From contig CALCNX010000097.1 of assembly GCA_937899715.1 (NCBI GenBank), forward strand, positions 1-10,563: a stretch of 10,563 nt of DNA. The letters are read 5' to 3'. The notes beneath the pieces were generated by a model. It did no database searches and was not told the origin of the DNA. It saw only the letters and a list, made by a program, of their open reading frames with translations. Shown here one piece after another: positions 5,998-10,563 of the stretch. This stretch comes from an uncultured bacterium (lineage in GTDB: Bacteria; Bacteroidota; Ignavibacteria; Kapaibacteriales; UBA4661). Numbering within the stretch: the stretch's first letter is position 1; every line of letters begins with the position of its first letter. The position numbers and the translations under genes were made by a program.

Positions 5998-8574
5998 TTA
6001 GAACAAGCCTTCTTGTTCTTCCTCAGAAGGTTTGTCGTTGCTTGCGGCATGACCGTTTGCGGTGTGCCCGTCAAGGTTAGCAACATCAACAATTTCCGAA
6101 TCGTCTCCGCTTTCAGCGGTGATAATTTCGGTTCCATCACCTTCTTCCTCTTCCTCGTGAACGACAATTGCGATGTCGGCAATAGAGTCATCATCATCAA
6201 GCTTGATAAGCCGCACACCTTGCGTGTTTCTACCGATAACGCGAATATCTTTTGCTGCCTGACGAATAACCACGCCGCGAGCGGTCATCACGACAATATC
6301 TTCATTGTCGGTTACTTCGAGAATTGCCGAAACATCACCAGTTTTTTCTGTCAGGTTCATTGAGATTACCCCCTTCGCGCCACGAGCTGTTCTGCGGAAA
6401 TCCTCAAGTCGGCTGCGTTTTCCGTAGCCCTTAGAACCAACAACAATTACATTTGCATCCGAACGCCTGATAGCTGCCATCGACACCACTTCATCGCCGT
6501 CGTTCAGATTGATGCCGCGAACGCCTGTGGCAGTGCGCCCCATAGGACGCACATCACTTTCGATAAAGCGGCAAGCCATTCCTTTTTTGGAGGCAATAAG
6601 AATTTCGCAATTACCGTCGGTGAGTCTTGCCGAGACAAGACGGTCATCGTCGTTCAAGCCAAGAGCAATGATGCCGTTGGAACGAACATTTTCAAACTCG
6701 TTGAGCGGTGTTTTTTTGCAAGTTCCATTTTTAGTGGTCATCATAATAAACTGCTTGTCGTTAAATTCGCGCACGGGCAAATAAGCAGTGATTTTCTCGT
6801 CATTATCTTTTTGGATAACGTTCGCAATCGCCCGTCCGCGCGATGCACGGCTGCCTTCGGGCAAATCATAGACCTTCAAGCGGAAGCAGCGTCCGCGGTC
6901 GGTAAACATCATCAAATAGTGATGCGTTGCGGCTTGGAAAACGGTTTCGACGAAATCGTCCTCGCGTGTGCTTGCGCCCGACGCACCGCGCCCACCCCGC
7001 CCTTGACGGCGATAATTTGAGACGGAAGTGCGTTTGATATAGCCCTGATGCGTGATAGTAACTATAACATCTTCGTTGGCAATCATGTCCTCAATCGTAA
7101 ATTCACGAGAATCGTGAACGACTTCCGTGCGGCGTTCATCGCCATATTTATCGCGCAGAGCCTTGAGTTCGCGCGATATTTCCTGCATTTGAAGGGCTTT
7201 GCTTTCCAAAATAGCACGCAAACGCGCAATTGTCTGCATGACTTCTTTGTACTCATCTTCAATTTTTTGACGTTCTAGCCCTGTTAAACGCTGAAGGCGC
7301 ATATCCAAAATTGCTTTTGCCTGCAGCTCCGATAAGCCGAAATTAGCTTGCAGCGCAGCATTGGCACTAAGCGTGTCTTGTGCTGCGCGGATGGTCTTGA
7401 TAATAGCATCAATGTTGTCCAGCGCAATACGGAAGCCCTCCAAGATATGTGCCCGCTTTTCTGCCGCATCCAAATCGAATCGAGTTCGACGAACAACAAT
7501 CTCATTGCGGAACTCCAAGAAATGTTCGAGCATTTCCTTGAGCGTCAGCACTTTAGGGCGACCTTTCACCAATGCCAGCATAATTACACCAAATGTGGAT
7601 TGCATTTGTGTATGCTTGTAGAGGTTGTTCAGCACCACGCCCGAAGTGGCATCGCGCTTGAGGTCAATCACCACACGCACACCGTCACGGTCGGATTCAT
7701 CACGCACATCGGCAATATCTTCCAATTTTTTCTCGCGCACAAGGTCAGCGATTTTCTCAATCAAACTTGCCTTGTTGAGTTGGAACGGAAGCTCGGTCAG
7801 AACGATACTTTCGCGTCCGGCTTTGGATTTTTCGATGAACACTTTTGCTCTGATTACCACGCGCCCGCGTCCCGTCAGATAAGCATCACGGACACCCTGA
7901 TATCCGTAGATAATACCGCCCGTTGGGAAATCAGGTGCGGTAACGTGCTGCATCAGCTCTTCAACCGTCATTTCCGGCTTTTTGATAAGCGCAAGCAGAG
8001 CATTCACAACTTCCGTCAGGTTATGAGGCGGAATATTCGTCGCCATACCGACGGCAATACCGCCCGCACCATTAACAAGGAGTGCAGGAAGATTAGTCGG
8101 CATCACGCTTGGCTCTTGAAGTGAATCGTCGAAGTTAGGACGGAAGTCCACCGTGTTTTTATCAATATCGCGCAAGACTTCACCCGCGATTGAGGACAGA
8201 CGCGCTTCGGTATAACGCATTGCCGCAGGAGAGTCACCGTCCATCGAACCAAAGTTACCCTGCCCGTCCACAAGTGGATAGCGCATAGACCAGCCCTGCG
8301 CAAGGCGCACCATTGCGTCATACACAGAGGAGTCGCCGTGTGGGTGGTACTTACCCAACACCTCGCCCACGATACGTGCCGATTTTTTGTATGGACGATT
8401 GGATGCCAAGCCGAGGTCGGTCATACCATAGAGAATACGACGATGCACGGGCTTCAAGCCATCGCGTACATCCGGCAGAGCGCGAGAGACAATAACCGAC
8501 ATGGAATAATCAAGGTAGGAATTACGCATTTCGTCTTCCATCATCACGGGAAGGATACGTTCATTACTTGCCAT
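5998..8574 (-). CDS. gyrA: DNA gyrase subunit A
   Basis: This 858-residue protein is the breaking-rejoining and DNA-wrapping subunit of DNA gyrase, which works with GyrB as A2B2 to add negative supercoils using ATP. The winged-helix/tower region fills about residues 30-490. The catalytic tyrosine is Tyr121 in AAMRYTEARLS, next to Arg120. The quinolone-determining region reads HPHGDSSVYDAMVR, with Ser82 and Asp86 at the E. coli Ser83/Asp87 positions, i.e. the susceptible-type residues. The GyrA box is QGRGGRG (524-530), marking gyrase rather than topoisomerase IV ParC. Six beta-pinwheel blade repeats follow, such as TATGVRGI, GAKGVISM and NTQGVRLI. The acidic tail from about 805 ends in EEEQEGLF. 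I chose the ATG at 8572-8574 because MASNERILPVMMEDEMRNSY matches the family N-terminus. The frame stays open 50 codons further upstream, but that part overlaps the promoter and has no gyrase homology. Confidence 0.97.
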   Translation of the reverse strand: MASNERILPVMMEDEMRNSYLDYSMSVIVSRALPDVRDGLKPVHRRILYGMTDLGLASNRPYKKSARIVGEVLGKYHPHGDSSVYDAMVRLAQGWSMRYPLVDGQGNFGSMDGDSPAAMRYTEARLSSIAGEVLRDIDKNTVDFRPNFDDSLQEPSVMPTNLPALLVNGAGGIAVGMATNIPPHNLTEVVNALLALIKKPEMTVEELMQHVTAPDFPTGGIIYGYQGVRDAYLTGRGRVVIRAKVFIEKSKAGRESIVLTELPFQLNKASLIEKIADLVREKKLEDIADVRDESDRDGVRVVIDLKRDATSGVVLNNLYKHTQMQSTFGVIMLALVKGRPKVLTLKEMLEHFLEFRNEIVVRRTRFDLDAAEKRAHILEGFRIALDNIDAIIKTIRAAQDTLSANAALQANFGLSELQAKAILDMRLQRLTGLERQKIEDEYKEVMQTIARLRAILESKALQMQEISRELKALRDKYGDERRTEVVHDSREFTIEDMIANEDVIVTITHQGYIKRTSVSNYRRQGRGGRGASGASTREDDFVETVFQAATHHYLMMFTDRGRCFRLKVYDLPEGSRASRGRAIANVIQKDNDEKITAYLPVREFNDKQFIMMTTKNGTCKKTPLNEFENVRSNGIIALGLNDDDRLVSARLTDGNCEILIASKKGMACRFIESDVRPMGRTATGVRGINLNDGDEVVSMAAIRRSDANVIVVGSKGYGKRSRLEDFRRTARGAKGVISMNLTEKTGDVSAILEVTDNEDIVVMTARGVVIRQAAKDIRVIGRNTQGVRLIKLDDDDSIADIAIVVHEEEEEGDGTEIITAESGDDSEIVDVANLDGHTANGHAASNDKPSEEEQEGLF

Positions 8575-8648
8575 AGTGTACGGATAAAATATGAGAATGA
8601 AAATTTTCAACAACTTAGGGGATTCGCCAGCGTTGCTGTCCAGACTTG

Positions 8649-8656
8649 CAAAGATA
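8649..8656 (-). promoter_or_regulatory. gyrA promoter -7 element (TATCTTTG)
   Basis: On the minus strand TATCTTTG matches the Bacteroidetes -7 consensus TAnnTTTG exactly. The -33 region is imperfect: a TTG lies only 13 nt upstream, and a TTTC is near the expected spacing. Transcription from here would give a leader of about 65 nt before the gyrA ATG. The leader is AT-rich near the start codon and has no clear Shine-Dalgarno sequence, as is common in this phylum. Confidence 0.55.
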
Positions 8657-8748
8657 CGGAAAAATGCGACAAGAGCGAAACTCCGATGAAAAAATCTGCG
8701 TATGCCCTTCCTGCACAACCGCACATTGCATTATCACAAAAAACTTCT

Positions 8749-8778
8749 TTGTTCGTCGTGATTTTTGTCGTTGATTTG
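8749..8778 (+). promoter_or_regulatory. Possible promoter of the ATPase-HNH operon
   Basis: On the plus strand TTG (8749-8751) is followed after 19 nt by TTGATTTG (8771-8778). This has one mismatch to the -7 box TAnnTTTG and consensus-like spacing. It lies 56 bp before the ATPase start. The rest of the divergent region 8575-8834 contains the gyrA promoter on the other strand and no convincing gene. Confidence 0.35.
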
Positions 8779-8834
8779 TGCTGTTTCATTCACACTACCA
8801 AAGCGACACAGTGCTTTGACCTCCAAAATGTTTT

Positions 8835-10109
8835 ATGCGCATCAAAGAGCTTCATCTTACCAATATCGGTCCCTTTAACGACGCACACTTAGAGTTTGCT
8901 GCCGATGACAAGCCGCGCGTAACCATCATTACGGGCGAGAATGGGACTGGGAAGACGATTGTTTTGGATGCGATACGGGGGCTGTTCGGTTATCATTATG
9001 TACAACTTGAGCGCAAGATTCATCGGAATAATCAAGCATTCAAAGCATCAATGCTAATTAGTCATAGCGACGCAAAAAAAGATGGACTTTTTACCCAAGA
9101 AAAGCAAGAGGTTATTGAAGCCCTAGAGTTGGGATACAATAATGATTTTCAATCGAACTCTTTCAAGACTGGTGGATATGAAGGAATAGCACATTTGCCA
9201 AGCGGAATGGCGAGTAATCAGTCTGAACCTCAAAATTGGATTGTAGAATACTGGCGATCAAACGCAGTCTTTGAGCCATTTACAATCGGCACATACAAAG
9301 CACCAAATCTCAAAACTTATCTCCAAGGCTCACTACAAGGCATTCACAAAAACACTGAGACAACAGAACTCATCTGCTATTTCGATGTACTCCGCGATAG
9401 CCGCGACCCTAAAGAAAAAGTTATCGGTGAGATTGTTTTTCGTGCATTAGAAAAAATTGTCAAAGCAAGTCTTGTAGATGGCGGCAAGCTCAAATTTGTA
9501 CGCCGCGCAGAACTTATGCCCATCATTGAACAAAACGGCATGGAAGTACCGCTTTCCAACCTCAGTAGCGGCAATCTTTACATGATTCAGCGCCTCGTCT
9601 CGCTTTTGGGCAAGATGTACGCCGTACATATTCTTCGCCAGACACCACCAGAAACCTTGTGCGATACACCGGGTCTGCTTCTCATAGACGAAGCGGAAAA
9701 CCACCTCCACCCGAAATGGCAAAAGCGCTTCATTCCGACAATTTTGGAAATTTTCCCGAATCTGCAAATTATCGCTACGACGCACTCGCCGTTTATCGTT
9801 TCGTCGGTGGAAGGTGCGAAAGTGTATGTCTGCAAGCCGCATACAGACCACTGCACGATTGAAGATGAAACGGATTTTTATGCAAACAAGCCTGTGGAAG
9901 AGGTTTTGGCATCGCCCGTGTTCGGTACTTCTCCGTTTGGCGAGGAAATATCGAAACTTCTGGAAGAGCGCAAAAAAGCAATTAACGAAAATAACGAGCA
10001 AGAACGTACCCGTATTGAAGAGCGGCTGAAAGAAGAAAATCCTCAATATTTTGCCTATTTCGATATTGATAAACGGCTGGAAGCACTGTTGGAGGGCGCA
10101 GAGCAATGA
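8835..10109 (+). CDS. AAA/ABC-type ATPase, Septu PtuA-like
   Basis: This 424-residue protein is an ATPase of the RecF/SMC-like, OLD-related AAA group. Its N-terminus MRIKELHLTNIGPFND is the typical first strand of this group. Walker A is GENGTGKT (34-41), and the signature-like motif is LSSG (243-246). Walker B is LLLIDEAENHLHP (281-293, Asp285/Glu286), and the switch histidine is His317 in ATTHSPF. About 200 residues between Walker A and the signature show no motif I recognise. No TOPRIM nuclease domain is seen; residues 375-424 form a charged, probably helical tail. The stop overlaps the start of an HNH nuclease gene, the arrangement of PtuA-PtuB in Septu defence, where the ATPase controls the nuclease. 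The family call rests on motifs and neighbour, not on a search. The ATG at 8835 is chosen because the one at 8828 is in another frame. No Shine-Dalgarno sequence is visible. Confidence 0.85.
   Translation: MRIKELHLTNIGPFNDAHLEFAADDKPRVTIITGENGTGKTIVLDAIRGLFGYHYVQLERKIHRNNQAFKASMLISHSDAKKDGLFTQEKQEVIEALELGYNNDFQSNSFKTGGYEGIAHLPSGMASNQSEPQNWIVEYWRSNAVFEPFTIGTYKAPNLKTYLQGSLQGIHKNTETTELICYFDVLRDSRDPKEKVIGEIVFRALEKIVKASLVDGGKLKFVRRAELMPIIEQNGMEVPLSNLSSGNLYMIQRLVSLLGKMYAVHILRQTPPETLCDTPGLLLIDEAENHLHPKWQKRFIPTILEIFPNLQIIATTHSPFIVSSVEGAKVYVCKPHTDHCTIEDETDFYANKPVEEVLASPVFGTSPFGEEISKLLEERKKAINENNEQERTRIEERLKEENPQYFAYFDIDKRLEALLEGAEQ
10091..10095 (+). promoter_or_regulatory. Shine-Dalgarno sequence of the HNH gene
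   Basis: GGAGG lies 10 nt before the HNH ATG, inside the end of the ATPase gene. With the 4-bp ATGA overlap it supports coupled translation and fixes the start at 10106. Confidence 0.6.
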
Positions 10110-10563
10110 GGTGTATTCACCGTTTACCGAAACCGAATATTCTTGAGAAAAACGCTACCCAATGGACAGCGGATTTCTTGAAGGTACGTGCTATAAATCC
10201 CCAACAACGACCCACTGGTAGTAAATATGCACACGCGGAAATCAAAGATTATCTTGCTCGCATGGGCGCGCATAAATGCTTCTATTGCGAACGAGCACTT
10301 TCAGAAAAAGAGTTTGTGATAGACCATTACATTGAAGTAGCAGAACGTCCTGATTTGGCGTTTGAATGGGAAAATTTGTATCTCTGCTGCAAAGATTGCA
10401 ATAGTAAAATGACAAATATCACCTTGCCAAATGCAAATACACTTGATCCGTGTTCGGATACTTATCCTCACGCAGAGCATATTTCTTTTGACAACGAAAA
10501 AATTCGCTCGCGTGATGGCTCATCACGGGGCTTGCAAACTATCCAAAAATACAAGTTAGACCG
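10106..10563 (+). CDS. HNH endonuclease, Septu PtuB-like (partial, runs off the window)
   Basis: The visible 152 residues, read by hand in the frame opened by the ATGA overlap, contain no stop and continue past the window end. The HNH core is clear. A first zinc pair is Cys58-x2-Cys61 (CFYCE) and the catalytic-type His74 is in VIDHYIEV. Asn90 is in WENLYLCC, and a second pair is Cys95-x2-Cys98 followed by Asn99 (CCKDCNSKM). The following part (LDPCSDTYPHAEHISFDNE, then GLQTIQKYKLD) resembles the region after the HNH core in PtuB and retron-associated HNH proteins (TIGR02646-like), where a dP...D...h.fd pattern leads to a t-I-x(n)-LnR segment. The likely role is a nucleic-acid nuclease controlled by the ATPase in anti-phage defence. 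Family membership is inferred from motifs, and the C-terminus is not visible. Confidence 0.85.
   Translation, partial: MRCIHRLPKPNILEKNATQWTADFLKVRAINPQQRPTGSKYAHAEIKDYLARMGAHKCFYCERALSEKEFVIDHYIEVAERPDLAFEWENLYLCCKDCNSKMTNITLPNANTLDPCSDTYPHAEHISFDNEKIRSRDGSSRGLQTIQKYKLD

Noticed and set aside
7348..8124. A long (258-codon) plus-strand ORF inside gyrA
   Set aside because: It is antisense to the conserved gyrA coding region. Its His/Cys-rich, low-complexity translation has no recognisable motif, as expected from a shadow frame.
8575..8724. A 50-codon in-frame N-terminal extension of gyrA
   Set aside because: It reads through the consensus -7 promoter element at 8649-8656 and has no resemblance to gyrase. 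The family N-terminus begins at the ATG at 8574.
8607..8789. A 60-codon minus-strand ORF upstream of gyrA starting MKQHKST, similar to the start of the YfhO protein (KQHKSP)
   Set aside because: The similarity comes from one shared 15-base word (TGATTTGTGCTGTTT at about 5363 and 8772) and does not extend. The ORF overlaps the gyrA promoter and shows no domain, so it is most likely chance.
8575..8834. A retron ncRNA or reverse transcriptase upstream of the ATPase-HNH pair
   Set aside because: The 260-bp gap contains no reverse transcriptase, and I found no long inverted repeat of the msr-msd type. The next upstream gene is gyrA.
9447..10106. A 219-codon minus-strand ORF opposite the ATPase gene
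   Set aside because: It lies opposite the ATPase C-terminal half with its conserved Walker B and H-loop motifs. The translation is rich in Phe, Arg and Cys without family features.

Overview
The window looks like chromosomal DNA from a member of the Bacteroidota/Chlorobiota group in the broad sense (FCB, possibly near Ignavibacteria or Kapabacteria). Three things point there. A secreted protein ends in what looks like a type IX secretion (Por) sorting domain. The 115-residue dicluster ferredoxin is of the Bacteroidetes/Chlorobi type. A match to the Bacteroidetes promoter element TAnnTTTG lies upstream of gyrA. Most starts lack a Shine-Dalgarno sequence, which also fits. The exact lineage cannot be fixed by reading alone.

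Positions 1-5769 hold a tight minus-strand cluster, read in this order: a 2x[4Fe-4S] ferredoxin, a large YfhO-family membrane protein, a Maf nucleotide pyrophosphatase, an exported DUF5060/DUF4038 glycoside-hydrolase-like protein with a C-terminal sorting domain, and a small thioredoxin-like [2Fe-2S] ferredoxin. Gaps are 2-38 bp, so a single operon is likely although the functions are mixed. A perfect 9-bp palindrome follows the last gene.

Positions 5770-5997 are intergenic. They carry a strong intrinsic terminator for gyrA and the leader of the ferredoxin operon. Positions 5998-8574 are a complete gyrA on the minus strand, with all catalytic and DNA-wrapping signatures.

Positions 8575-8834 are a divergent intergenic region with a gyrA promoter and a weaker plus-strand promoter. 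The plus strand then encodes an AAA/ABC-type ATPase whose stop codon overlaps (ATGA) the start of an HNH endonuclease gene that runs off the window. This ATPase + HNH pair has the layout of a Septu (PtuA-PtuB)-like anti-phage defence system. Hand-counted lines within it are poorer in G+C than gyrA, consistent with an acquired defence module beside a core gene. It is the most interesting part of the window. No tRNA, rRNA, CRISPR array or transposase was seen.
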